Part shown: in pieces, positions 6,017 through 14,609 of the stretch | Layout of the letters: each line of letters starts with the position of its first letter | How positions within the stretch are numbered: the first letter of the stretch is position 1 | Source of the DNA: an uncultured Clostridia bacterium | Lineage (GTDB): Bacteria; Bacillota; Clostridia; UMGS1810 | Length of the DNA stretch: 27,185 nucleotides | Direction of reading: 5' to 3' | Assembly (NCBI GenBank): GCA_905210855.1 | Contig: CAJLYL010000015.1 | Span: 1-27,185, forward strand | Translations under genes and position numbers: made by a program | Notes under the pieces: model-generated | The model's database searches: none | Told to the model about the DNA's origin: nothing | The model's input: only the letters and a program-made list of their open reading frames with translations

Positions 6017-8413
6017 TCATGCTCCGGTATAACTGTCCGTAAAAAACTTTCCTATCATAGACTTGCCCTCATTGCCGGAATAACCGGTATTCTCGGTGAT
6101 GTAATCCTTGCACGAGCGATACTGAATCTTGCCGTTCCACACCTTGAACATAATGTCGGTGTAGCAGTGCTTCACATACGGATCGGCAGTGTAATAGCGG
6201 AACTGCAGATTGTGGCTTACCAGCTCCGTATCGCACAGCGGCAGTTCAAATTCATCCGAGACGGACGACGAATCATACTTAACATACACATCGTTGTCTC
6301 CGCCGCCGTATGACGCATAGGACAAATCCCAGCCGAGCGGCGCAAACCCATGTTTCAGTTTCAGTATCACCTTGGTGCCGTCGTCGCTCAAGCGCAGTGT
6401 AAACGGCATTTTGTTCAGCGGCACGGCTTTTACGGTGCGCACACAGGTTTTTGCAAATTCGCTGTTGTCGTCTATCCCATTCCTCAGTCCTTTCATTGTG
6501 CCGAAAATGTCCACCGATTCCGCCACATCCTCGGGAACATCCTCCGCAACGATTGAGCACCGGATATTTCCGTCGTCACTCACCAGACTGAGAGTGTTCT
6601 CGTAAAATCCGCTCACCGTTGCATAAAACTCGTCTGCCGGCACACCGCCGGAATACATCAGCAAAAATTTGCCGTACACCTTGTCGCCGTCAAATTTATA
6701 AAATCCCCCGGGGACAGATTTTATGTAATATCGGCAATCGGCAAGGGTCATATCTTCCATTGCAAATTTTCCGTTGTTATCATCGACTTTCAGTGTCGTT
6801 ATCGCATCGGGATTTTCTCCGCTGTACGTCTTGCCGAAGATTGTTGCGGTCGATTCCAGATGTCCGCAGTATAACCGCGAAAAATGAGCCTCAAAGTCGT
6901 TTGCCTCATCCTCCTCGTACTCGGCGTTGATTGTATCCTCGGAATCGGTGTCAAAATCGATCCGCTCCAGGTCAAACCGAATGTCGCCGTCGTCTATTAT
7001 AAGGCGCGATACATCGCGCGCATAGTTGCCGGGAATATTGCTCAAGTAACCCATCGCGTCGCTGACTACCTCAATATCTCCCATGGTCACGCTGAAAAGT
7101 CCCTGCCAGTTCTTGCCGCCGTTAAACTCTTTGACAAATTTGGTCATTTCTATGTGAACCTTGCTGTCAAATGCGCCCTCTTTGGTTCGCAGTTTGGAAA
7201 ACGTCAGATTCAAATCTGCGGAAAATCCCTTATAAAACGGGCTGTTCACCAAAGTGGCAATGTTGCTGCCGCCTCCGCTCATTCTGCTCCACAACACATC
7301 GTCACCGTTTTGGTATACAAGACTGTACACAATGTTAGTGTGGTTTATTATATACGATTTTGCCGGCGATCTGCCGCCGATCACCGCCGCAAATGCCGTT
7401 TGGGTAACAAGCACAGCAACTGCAACGGCAAGACTTGCAAAGCGCGCCGCTCTCGAATAGGTCTTTTTCTCCATAATTTTCTCAATCCTTTCCTTGATGT
7501 TATTTCCCGTTTCGGACAGACACGCTGCGCCGGCAAATGCCGGTGCGGCGTTTGCGACAATTTCCCTGCTGTACATCAGCCGCTCGCGGTCGTCCATGAC
7601 AGCCGCCGCGCTCTCATCACAGGCAAGCTCCATGTTTTTTCTTATCTGCCTGGCAAAGACATAGAACAGCGGATTGAAAAAATGCACCGCGCCCACTATC
7701 GCCGTGAGCAGCATATACAGCGTGTCATGCCGCTTTATGTGCAGCGCCTCGTGAATAAAAGCCTCTTTTGATATGCCGCCCTTCGGGACAACCGTTTTCG
7801 TGCGAAAGCAGCCAAACACAAACGGCGAACATTCAAAATCCGCGCGATACACCCTCACCTTGCCGCCATAGCCGATTCTTGCGCAGCACTCCTGCTCATA
7901 CTCATATGTAAATTCGGTCAGGTGCGGGCGTATTTTTTTGCCGAACCGCGCCGTTTTCAGCAAATATGCCGCAAGGCAGACCAGCACACCGACAAGATAT
8001 GCCGCTCCTGCCGCCTCTTTGAGCGGAATCTTCTTCGCTGCAAAAACAGCGCTTTTCGTAAATTCCGAGACAGCTCCGCGAATCGCCGTGTCGCCGTCAA
8101 CCGACACGGGATTGTTGTTGCTGCGGTCAATCGCGCTCACATCTGCCACACCGCCCGCGGTTGGCTGTGCCGCGTCGCCAAGCACAACCGGTTCAATCAC
8201 CGCCGGGTATTGCGCCTGAGAGACATTTACCGCAATCGGAATGTTGACGGACAGGGGCACAAGAGCCAACGCCATGGGTATCAGCCACAGGCGGTATGCC
8301 GTCCGTCGGCTCATTATGCCGCGGCACAGCAGCGTCATGCCCCACACGGCAAATCCGCTCACGCTCATTGCGATGCTCATAAACAAAACTTTGACAAGCA
8401 AAAACCAAATCAT
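6017..8413 (-). CDS. blaR1: BlaR1/MecR1-family M56 sensor metalloprotease with a very large extracytoplasmic domain
   Basis: A 798-residue membrane protein. Transmembrane segments occur near residues 4-30, 42-62 and 135-152, with another at 324-345. The cytoplasmic zinc protease has HEALH (221-225) and the third ligand in ELACDE (262-267), as in BlaR1 and MecR1. In that family ligand binding outside activates the protease, which leads to loss of the BlaI repressor. Here residues about 346-798 form a roughly 450-residue extracytoplasmic region, far longer than the usual penicillin-sensor domain of about 250. I see no convincing SxxK/SxN/KTG penicillin-binding triad in it, so a ligand other than a beta-lactam is likely (inference). 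It follows blaI by five bases, which makes an operon. Confidence 0.85.
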   Translation of the reverse strand: MIWFLLVKVLFMSIAMSVSGFAVWGMTLLCRGIMSRRTAYRLWLIPMALALVPLSVNIPIAVNVSQAQYPAVIEPVVLGDAAQPTAGGVADVSAIDRSNNNPVSVDGDTAIRGAVSEFTKSAVFAAKKIPLKEAAGAAYLVGVLVCLAAYLLKTARFGKKIRPHLTEFTYEYEQECCARIGYGGKVRVYRADFECSPFVFGCFRTKTVVPKGGISKEAFIHEALHIKRHDTLYMLLTAIVGAVHFFNPLFYVFARQIRKNMELACDESAAAVMDDRERLMYSREIVANAAPAFAGAACLSETGNNIKERIEKIMEKKTYSRAARFASLAVAVAVLVTQTAFAAVIGGRSPAKSYIINHTNIVYSLVYQNGDDVLWSRMSGGGSNIATLVNSPFYKGFSADLNLTFSKLRTKEGAFDSKVHIEMTKFVKEFNGGKNWQGLFSVTMGDIEVVSDAMGYLSNIPGNYARDVSRLIIDDGDIRFDLERIDFDTDSEDTINAEYEEDEANDFEAHFSRLYCGHLESTATIFGKTYSGENPDAITTLKVDDNNGKFAMEDMTLADCRYYIKSVPGGFYKFDGDKVYGKFLLMYSGGVPADEFYATVSGFYENTLSLVSDDGNIRCSIVAEDVPEDVAESVDIFGTMKGLRNGIDDNSEFAKTCVRTVKAVPLNKMPFTLRLSDDGTKVILKLKHGFAPLGWDLSYASYGGGDNDVYVKYDSSSVSDEFELPLCDTELVSHNLQFRYYTADPYVKHCYTDIMFKVWNGKIQYRSCKDYITENTGYSGNEGKSMIGKFFTDSYTGA

Positions 8414-8418
8414 CTCTT

Positions 8419-8796
8419 CTAACCCCCTATTTTGCCCTCATATTTGTCAATCAGGCGCATAAGCTCGCCGTAATCCTCGCTCGACACCTTTTCCCTGCAC
8501 AGGCAGGCGATTAAATCCTTTGCCGAGCCGTCATACATATCGTTGACAAATTCTTCTGTTTGCTCAGTAAGATAATCTTCCCTGCCGACCGCAACGGCGT
8601 ACAGATTCTGTCCGCCGTCCTTTGTGCAGCGCAAAAAGCCTTTTTTCACAAGTCTGGTAAGGAAAGTGGCAACGGTGGTGTATTTTCTTCCATCACCCGA
8701 TAGTGCGCGGAACACCTCGCTCGCCGTCATGCTGCCCCTATCCCACAAAAGCTCCATTATCTCTTTTTCCGATTCGGAAAGTTTTTTGTTGTCCAT
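8419..8796 (-). CDS. blaI: BlaI/MecI-family winged-helix repressor
   Basis: A 125-residue DNA-binding repressor. The start MDNKKLSESEKEIMELLWD was chosen over an upstream ATG at 8832 because a GAGGTG site lies seven bases ahead of it and this is the canonical family start. The winged-helix region includes MTASEVFRAL and TTVATFLTRLVKKGFL (recognition helix). The C-terminal dimerisation region includes EFVNDMYDGSAKDLIACL, where the family is normally cleaved after sensor activation. Two near-perfect operators of the TACTACA-N3-TGTAGTA type cover its own promoter (8831-8884), so it is probably autorepressed. No beta-lactamase or PBP gene is next to it. Confidence 0.92.
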   Translation of the reverse strand: MDNKKLSESEKEIMELLWDRGSMTASEVFRALSGDGRKYTTVATFLTRLVKKGFLRCTKDGGQNLYAVAVGREDYLTEQTEEFVNDMYDGSAKDLIACLCREKVSSEDYGELMRLIDKYEGKIGG

Positions 8797-8830
8797 GCAT
8801 AAACACCTCGTTAATATTTCGATTGCAATC

Positions 8831-8884
8831 ATTACTACACTTTGTAGTAATTACATTCTACTACAACGTGTAGTAGTTTGTCAA
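8831..8884 (-). promoter_or_regulatory. blaI-blaR1 promoter with two BlaI-type operators
   Basis: On the minus strand there is TTGACA (8879-8884), an 18-base spacer and TAGAAT (8855-8860). Operator 1 (8831-8851) is ATTACTACA-CTT-TGTAGTAAT, covering the expected transcription start. Operator 2 (8858-8876) is CTACTACA-ACG-TGTAGTAG, lying between and over the -35/-10 boxes. Centres are 26 bp apart, about two and a half helical turns. The layout predicts tight steric repression by the adjacent repressor. Confidence 0.85.
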
Positions 8885-8895
8885 GATGTTTTTGC

Positions 8896-8934
8896 AAAAA
8901 AATCCGACAGCGGTAAAAATGCTGTCGGATTTTT
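8896..8934 (-). terminator. Intrinsic terminator of the 879-residue secreted protein gene
   Basis: The stem ATCCGACAGC (8902-8911) pairs with GCTGTCGGAT (8921-8930), extended by A-T pairs, with a nine-base loop. On the minus strand a run of seven Ts follows. It lies 38 bases after the 8973-11612 stop and just upstream of the blaI promoter, insulating it. Confidence 0.9.
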
Positions 8935-8972
8935 AACTTTTCATTATTTCACTATTTAAAGTTTTTTATATT

Positions 8973-11612
8973 TTATGCCTGTGCCGACGAACCCAAAGTG
9001 ACATTGGATGTATCCACCCTTGTATTGAGCGTGTATATATCCGTAACCGCGCCGTCACAGAGCTTTACAAATATCGGTGTGCAAGAGTTATCGTAGTCCG
9101 GTATATCCACATAGTCACCGCGCCAGTCACCGGCAGTTATTATCGTGTTCTTTGCAGCCGTATACATATATCCATTCGTCGATTTATCAGTGGATACCGT
9201 GTAAATACTGGAATCATTGCCATCATAGCATATCCCGATATTAACTTTGCCATCTCTCTTATATATATTTCTGATGTATCCGTAAATATAGTCTATTCCG
9301 TTGTCCAGCCCGGGTTTACCAGTAAAATCTTCCCCATATGCCGCCGCAAAAGCACCGTCCACAGGTTGAATAAAGCGCGAATAATCACAATTGATCTGCG
9401 CAAGCACCGTATAGTTCAATACAACATTGGTGCTTGCGTCTATGTCGGCAACGAAAATATCACCTTTTTTCATGATATCATAACCTACCATTCCGCTCGT
9501 CTCCGAATCATCAATAAATATTGCGGTCCTTTTTTCGGATGACCCATCTGTGTAGTATGTCACTTCAACTGCATAATCATCATTGTACAGCGCACTCATA
9601 GAACTGTCCACGATGCAGAGCTGCTTTGTATCCTCGGTTTTCTCACCGCTCGGCTCGGGCGAACTTTCATCTGTTATGGCAAGTATGTTCCAATAATCTC
9701 TCCTGTTCCCGACAATTCCGCTGTAAAGTCCTCTGTTTGTCAGTTCCGCAATTGTTTCAACCTTGCTTTCGTCGATGTCTGCACTGCTAAGGTTAAATAT
9801 AGTTGCGTCTTTGGCAAGTGTATAATTTCCGACTTTGCCGGTTTCCGCATTATACACATAGCGCTCAAACAAACTGCCGGTATCCCTCACCGTTGCAATA
9901 TTTTTTATCTTATTCTCACTCGTAAGTTTATACTCAACTATATTTCCGCTCGGGTTATTCTTAAAATAATTTTCATTACCGGACGAATAACGCGTAAGCT
10001 CTTTTTCTTTGCCTGTCATACTCTCGGCTTTGTAAACATTATCATCAACATTGAATGTGTCGTTCAAAGTGTAGATTTCAACTCCGTTTTGCGTGAGAAT
10101 TTTAACTTTCCACCCCTTGTCGTAACTGTTGATAGACGAATATTCTGTTTCAAGTATATAACCGACTTCAAAGAACCCACCGGATTTTCCGTCAAAACCT
10201 ATGATCCTGTTGTTGATGTCAAGATAAAATGTTCCCGTAGTTCCGAGTTTGGCTTCGTCATACTTGAAAACAAGATCATAATTGCCGTCGACAAAAATTC
10301 CAATTTCATACACGACATTATTAATATATACACTGTAATTGCCACCCTTATTTATCTTGCCGCTTACGGTGTTGGCACCGAGATTGATAATAGTTATAGT
10401 GTTTCCGTTATCGGCAAAATGCTTTGCAGAAGGAACTTGGCATTCTCCTGACCTAAGTCTTACATTATCCGTCCCGACACGCATTGCCAAAACATCCCCT
10501 GATTTTATATCAGACAGTGAAAGCTTGTTGCCATACCTGTCAATAATCTTTACAGCCTGACTACAATCCGACGAATCAAAACGAACCGTATAATTACCTA
10601 CAAAATCGATTTTCTCGTAGTTTTCATACACATCTTCCACAATGCCATGCTCATATACAGTAACCATAACCGCATCATAGTATTTATCAGATGTATTTTC
10701 GACAAACTCAACCTCGGCAAGGCTTGACCCAAAAAGTTGCGCCAAATCCGCAGGATAGTTTATAGTGCGACCGACATCATAGCCGTTTACATATATGGGA
10801 GCACTGGCCTCAACATTGATTTTTGTCGTCCTTGTGGCTTCGAAGCCGTCGTAATACTCAACAACACTTCTGTTTGCAGCGACTGTTGACTTACCGTTAG
10901 CCAAATAATCGGCAGATACCTTTAACATTTTACCGTATTTACTGTCCTTGATATTAAGTACAGTGTAATCCCTGCCGCCGTTTGCAAAAACTATGTCGAC
11001 ATTGTGCATGAGATATTTGTCCGCGTCCACATATTCACAGCTGAGCGTATATGCCCTGCCGCTCTCGGAATCCATAAGAGTGTTTCCGTCCTTATCAACT
11101 ACCGTTTCCTGCGGCACAAACTCCATTGTCTTTTCAATCGGGTTAATCGAATTGACAATGCCGTTTACCTCGTACCTGCGCTGCTCTATGTTGAAATGCT
11201 CGTTCACATTCACCGACTCGACATACGGCTTTAAAGTCGAGCGGTCAATGAATGTCACAAACATATCGCAATACTCCGAATACCTGTGGTCTATGTAAAA
11301 ATACACACATGGCGTGGGGTTTGACCTGTATGCATTGATAAGCTTGATGTCCGATGTCTCCAATGCGCCGTCCGGCTTTTTGTAAGATAAGGTCGCATAC
11401 AAAGAACAGTCAGCCTCTTGATTTAACAGCTTCATCTCCGCCACAATAATGTCGCCGGACTGATTTATGCTCAGGCTGAAATCCTCGCTGTCACACGGAA
11501 CATCATACCCCCAAACCGAAGCCGCGGCGGTGTCGGCTTCCGCATATGCCGTCAGCCCGACAATGCCGAGCAGCATTGCCGCAATGACAGCAAACAGTGT
11601 AAGTTTTTTCAT
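8973..11612 (-). CDS. Large secreted protein of unknown function (879 aa)
   Basis: I do not recognise a catalytic family. The N-terminus MKKLTLFAVIAAMLLGIVGL followed by TAYAEA is a clear Sec signal peptide with cleavage expected near residue 25. No second transmembrane helix, LPXTG sortase signal, SLH block or dockerin is visible, so it is likely released or held non-covalently. The mature part is rich in beta-strand-like segments, Asp, Asn, Tyr and Gly, with recurring short motifs such as GTTGTFYLDINNRIIGFDG, IDRYGNKLSLSDIKSGDVLA and GYIRNIYKRDGKVNIGICYDG. These look like small beta-barrel modules met in extracellular proteins of anaerobic Clostridia, but this is an impression, not a match. 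It has its own promoter (11643-11671), a GGGGGAAA ribosome binding site and a terminator, so it is monocistronic. Confidence 0.75.
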   Translation of the reverse strand: MKKLTLFAVIAAMLLGIVGLTAYAEADTAAASVWGYDVPCDSEDFSLSINQSGDIIVAEMKLLNQEADCSLYATLSYKKPDGALETSDIKLINAYRSNPTPCVYFYIDHRYSEYCDMFVTFIDRSTLKPYVESVNVNEHFNIEQRRYEVNGIVNSINPIEKTMEFVPQETVVDKDGNTLMDSESGRAYTLSCEYVDADKYLMHNVDIVFANGGRDYTVLNIKDSKYGKMLKVSADYLANGKSTVAANRSVVEYYDGFEATRTTKINVEASAPIYVNGYDVGRTINYPADLAQLFGSSLAEVEFVENTSDKYYDAVMVTVYEHGIVEDVYENYEKIDFVGNYTVRFDSSDCSQAVKIIDRYGNKLSLSDIKSGDVLAMRVGTDNVRLRSGECQVPSAKHFADNGNTITIINLGANTVSGKINKGGNYSVYINNVVYEIGIFVDGNYDLVFKYDEAKLGTTGTFYLDINNRIIGFDGKSGGFFEVGYILETEYSSINSYDKGWKVKILTQNGVEIYTLNDTFNVDDNVYKAESMTGKEKELTRYSSGNENYFKNNPSGNIVEYKLTSENKIKNIATVRDTGSLFERYVYNAETGKVGNYTLAKDATIFNLSSADIDESKVETIAELTNRGLYSGIVGNRRDYWNILAITDESSPEPSGEKTEDTKQLCIVDSSMSALYNDDYAVEVTYYTDGSSEKRTAIFIDDSETSGMVGYDIMKKGDIFVADIDASTNVVLNYTVLAQINCDYSRFIQPVDGAFAAAYGEDFTGKPGLDNGIDYIYGYIRNIYKRDGKVNIGICYDGNDSSIYTVSTDKSTNGYMYTAAKNTIITAGDWRGDYVDIPDYDNSCTPIFVKLCDGAVTDIYTLNTRVDTSNVTLGSSAQA

Positions 11613-11642
11613 AGCATTTCCCCCAATGGTTTGTTTTTCTTA

Positions 11643-11671
11643 ATCGTACCACATATTGTTTGAAAATGCAA
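11643..11671 (-). promoter_or_regulatory. Promoter of the 879-residue secreted protein gene
   Basis: On the minus strand there is TTGCAT (11666-11671), a 17-base spacer and TACGAT (11643-11648), preceded by TGG, which gives an extended -10. It ends about 30 bases before the start codon. Confidence 0.6.
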
Positions 11672-11749
11672 TAGAATTTTACAGAATCTATTATATATCA
11701 CCGAGCCGCCGCACAAATTAACACAAAGGCGAGGGGCATATGTTATGTG

Positions 11750-12565
11750 TCAGCGAGATTTACACGAACATTCACCTATTCCCAGCAGTTTCTCTGCGTT
11801 TTTGCAGTATATCTTGTTCTTTTCCTCCTCGGATAACCCGAGCGATTCAATGAGACTTTTCTCCATGGCGGCGCTGTGCCACGGCGAATCCGTGCCGAAA
11901 AGCAGCCTGTCCGCTCCGTGCTTTTCCACAATACGCATCGCCACGGGACGCGGCATTGTTCCACAGCCGAATGATGTGTCAAAGTATAAATCCATGCCGC
12001 AAAGCTGCTCTATAACGCTCTCACCGCAATCCTGACCGCCCCAGTGTGCCGCAACCACGGGCGAATCGAACCAGCGCAGCGCACGAAGCATATTATGCGG
12101 CATACAGTGATACGGCGCCGAATACGCATAGTCAAACCCTGCGTGAAATACGGTTATCAGCCCGAGAGAGGATATTTTTTTGTAAATCGGCTTCATCCTT
12201 TCGTCGTCGGCATAGAAGCCCTGGTATTCGGGATGAAACTTCACTCCCTTAAGCCCCATAGCCTTTATTCTGTCAAGCTCGTCAAGCGCGTCCTCCGCGT
12301 CGGGATATACCGAACCGAATGCAAAAATATCGCTGCCGTTGTTGATTGACGCGGCAAAATCGTTTACGCTGCGCTGCTGATGAGCATTTGTGGCTATGCC
12401 GAGTACAACGGATATGTCGGCGCCGCCGTTTTTCATGGATTCCTTAAGACCCGTCAGTGTGCCGTCAGTATGCGGCAGCATACCGCCGGAGGCATATGCA
12501 AGCTGTGATATTGCCCTCGGGGCAAGCTTGTCCGGAAAACAGTGTGTATGAAAATCTATAAGCAT
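11750..12565 (-). CDS. Amidohydrolase-family (TIM-barrel) metal-dependent hydrolase
   Basis: A 271-residue cytoplasmic enzyme of the amidohydrolase_2 type. The start MLIDFHTHCFPD was chosen because AAGGAGAG lies eight bases upstream; a longer frame beginning at 12604 would skip that site. The metal-binding HTH is at residues 6-8, later ligand-bearing strands include VKFHPEYQGF, TVFHAGFDY and VAAHWGG, and the barrel-closing aspartate lies in LLFGTDSPWHS. These features are shared by 2-pyrone-4,6-dicarboxylate-hydrolase-like and decarboxylase-like relatives. The substrate cannot be told. It follows the KdpE-like regulator by 25 bases and may be co-transcribed with the two-component genes. The C-terminus is cysteine-rich (GECSCKSR). 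Confidence 0.85.
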   Translation of the reverse strand: MLIDFHTHCFPDKLAPRAISQLAYASGGMLPHTDGTLTGLKESMKNGGADISVVLGIATNAHQQRSVNDFAASINNGSDIFAFGSVYPDAEDALDELDRIKAMGLKGVKFHPEYQGFYADDERMKPIYKKISSLGLITVFHAGFDYAYSAPYHCMPHNMLRALRWFDSPVVAAHWGGQDCGESVIEQLCGMDLYFDTSFGCGTMPRPVAMRIVEKHGADRLLFGTDSPWHSAAMEKSLIESLGLSEEEKNKIYCKNAEKLLGIGECSCKSR

Positions 12566-12590
12566 ATAAAAAGCTCTCCTTGTTTTGCGT

Positions 12591-13295
12591 TTATTCCGAC
12601 GCAATGCTCATGCGGTAGCCGACCCCCAGCTCGTTTGAGATGTAGTTGTCCTCGCCCGGTCTTGCGCCGAATTTTTTGCGTATATTTGCCATGTTCACCT
12701 GAAGCTTTTTCGTGCTGCCGTAATCGTCATAGCCCCAGATGTTTTTTATGATAAAAGAGTATGTCAGCACCTTGCCGGCGTGCTCCGACAGGAGCGCAAT
12801 TATATTATACTCCGTTTTTGTCAGCTTAATCTCCTCGCCGTCAAGGAATACGCGGCGCGAAGCATATTCTATCGTCAGCCCGCCGGTGACAAACTTGCCC
12901 TCGGGCGTCATGCAGTCGCCGCCCTGTTTGGTGCTGCGCAGCGCCGAGCGCACACGCGCCATAAGCTCTGCACTGCCGAAGGGCTTTGTAACATAGTCGT
13001 TTGCGCCAAGGTCAAGCGCGCACACCTTGTCGCCCTCCTGAGTGCGCGCCGACAACACTATAATCGGCGTAAACGATTCTCGGCGAATCTCGCGCAAGAG
13101 GGTTATCCCGTCCATATCGGGCAGGCCGAGGTCAAGAATTATCAAATCGGGGCGGTGCGAAGCATAGAGCATTTTTGCGCTGCCGCCGCTGCGTGCAGAA
13201 ACGACGGAATATCCGTTGGCCTCAAGCAGAGTTGTGACAAGATTGTTTATGTTCTCCTCATCCTCAACGACCAATACCTTGTATTTGTTATTCAT
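12591..13295 (-). CDS. kdpE: KdpE-like OmpR-family response regulator
   Basis: A 234-residue response regulator. The start MNNKYKVLVVEDEEN is chosen because GGAGG lies nine bases upstream inside the kinase gene; the upstream in-frame ATGs have poorer spacing. The receiver domain has the acidic pair E11/D12, phosphoacceptor D55 in LIILDLGLPD, and the conserved lysine in YVTKPFG. The C-terminal winged helix includes LTKTEYNIIALLSEHAGKVL and LQVNMANIRKKFG. Its start overlaps the end of the sensor kinase gene by eight bases, so the two are translationally coupled. It is closest in type to KdpE, but no kdpFABC potassium pump is in the window, so its regulon is unknown. Confidence 0.9.
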   Translation of the reverse strand: MNNKYKVLVVEDEENINNLVTTLLEANGYSVVSARSGGSAKMLYASHRPDLIILDLGLPDMDGITLLREIRRESFTPIIVLSARTQEGDKVCALDLGANDYVTKPFGSAELMARVRSALRSTKQGGDCMTPEGKFVTGGLTIEYASRRVFLDGEEIKLTKTEYNIIALLSEHAGKVLTYSFIIKNIWGYDDYGSTKKLQVNMANIRKKFGARPGEDNYISNELGVGYRMSIASE

Positions 13296-14361
13296 TTTCG
13301 CCATCCTCCGTATCCAGTTCAAACCGAAAAACCGCACCGCCGTTCTTGGCGTTTTCGGCACTTATGTTTCCGCCGTGCGCCCTGATAATCGTGGCACAAA
13401 GCGACAAACCTATGCCGGAATTGTGCCTGCGGCTGTCGGCTGTTACGCCGCTGCTCACACCGCTGAATATATTCTTGAGTCGCTCCGGCTCAATGCCGCA
13501 GCCGTCGTCGCTCACGGTGAACACTGCCCTGCTGCCGACTGTGCGCACATTCAGCACAAGCCTTGTCATGCCCTCGGCGTGCAGCGCCGCATTTTCCAGC
13601 AGATTCACTATAACCTGCTCTATGAGTATGGCGTCCATAGGTATCACCACAAATTCATCGGGCAGCTCTGTCGTGACCCCGACACTCGGGTATCTTTTAT
13701 TGAACTTGACGAGCACGGAATCTATCAGCTCGTCAAGCACGGTGGAAGTCTTTATCAGGCTGACATTGCCGCTGTCCAGCCGAGTGATGGAGAGCAGATT
13801 CTCCACCATCCGCGATAGCCACTGTGCCTCGGTGCAGATGCCGCGCAGCATTTTTTCTCTCTGCTCCGCGCTGAATCCGTCGCCGCCATCGAGCAAGGCA
13901 GAGCCTGCGCCGTATATGGTGGTGAGCGGTGTGCGCAAATCGTGAGAGACCGCACGCAGAAGATTTGCCCTCATGCGCTCCGTTTCCGTCTCGGTGCGCA
14001 GTGCCTCCTGTTTTTTCAGCTTGGTTGTCATGGCGCAGGTTGTGACGGATATTATAATCATTATCACCGCGGAAACAACATTCTCCTGCATATTAAAATT
14101 AAAGCTGAAATACGGAAATGTGAATGCGTAATTCACCGCGAGCACACTGATGAGCACCGACAGTATGCCGAAGGTGTAGCCGTCTGTCAAAACGGATATG
14201 AGAAACGACCCGAGCACAAATATGGCAGGAATCAGCCGCAGCACGCCCGAGGTATTGTGTATCATAAGGCATATGCCGAGACAAATGCAGAGCACCGCGG
14301 CAGTGACGAACAGATTACATATGAATTTTTGAGTTTTATTCAGTTTTCGTGATTTTATCAT
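13288..14361 (-). CDS. Short KdpD-like sensor histidine kinase (DUF4118 type)
   Basis: A 357-residue membrane kinase. Four transmembrane segments near 12-33, 40-58, 62-82 and 93-112 make a DUF4118-like input module, including the typical YAFTFPYFSFNF segment. The HisKA box is VSHDLRTPLTTIYG with phospho-acceptor H140. The ATPase N-box is VIVNLLENAALHA, with later G-boxes SDDGCGI and GIGLSLCATI. Full KdpD proteins are about 890 residues and carry N-terminal KdpD and UspA domains. Both are absent here and nothing upstream encodes them, so this is a natural short form, not a truncation. The ATG has GGAGG eight bases upstream. It pairs with the overlapping regulator gene. Confidence 0.9.
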   Translation of the reverse strand: MIKSRKLNKTQKFICNLFVTAAVLCICLGICLMIHNTSGVLRLIPAIFVLGSFLISVLTDGYTFGILSVLISVLAVNYAFTFPYFSFNFNMQENVVSAVIMIIISVTTCAMTTKLKKQEALRTETETERMRANLLRAVSHDLRTPLTTIYGAGSALLDGGDGFSAEQREKMLRGICTEAQWLSRMVENLLSITRLDSGNVSLIKTSTVLDELIDSVLVKFNKRYPSVGVTTELPDEFVVIPMDAILIEQVIVNLLENAALHAEGMTRLVLNVRTVGSRAVFTVSDDGCGIEPERLKNIFSGVSSGVTADSRRHNSGIGLSLCATIIRAHGGNISAENAKNGGAVFRFELDTEDGENE

Positions 14362-14407
14362 AAGTAAATCCTCCGATGATTAACAACTCTCCGTGATGCT
14401 CGGGGAT

Positions 14408-14537
14408 GTATATTTTTTCTGTACGCACAAAAACTTATGCCGTCTGTGTATGTATTTTTTATTCTTGCCGACTCGGACAGCAGTGCAGTAGCGCTGAACT
14501 CGTCGTCCGAGAATAAAAACACATACACATCCTTTGA
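14408..14537 (-). repeat. Dispersed palindromic element, copy B
   Basis: It is oriented on the minus strand when aligned by flanks to copies A and C. Inverted arms are at 14445-14466 and 14509-14529. The core holds CTCGGAC (14471-14477) and GTCCGAG (14505-14511) as an additional perfect 7-bp pair. The TCAAAGG flank is at 14531-14537 (minus strand), and the other flank aligns without gaps with copy C to about 14408. It fills most of the gap between queH and the sensor kinase gene (14362-14609); apart from this element and the kinase ribosome binding site I see nothing else there. Confidence 0.8.
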
Positions 14538-14609
14538 CGGAATACTTTCCGCGCACGCTTGTGCAGAACTCACTCACCCAAAATCAAATATACACTCCAG
14601 AGCCACTGT

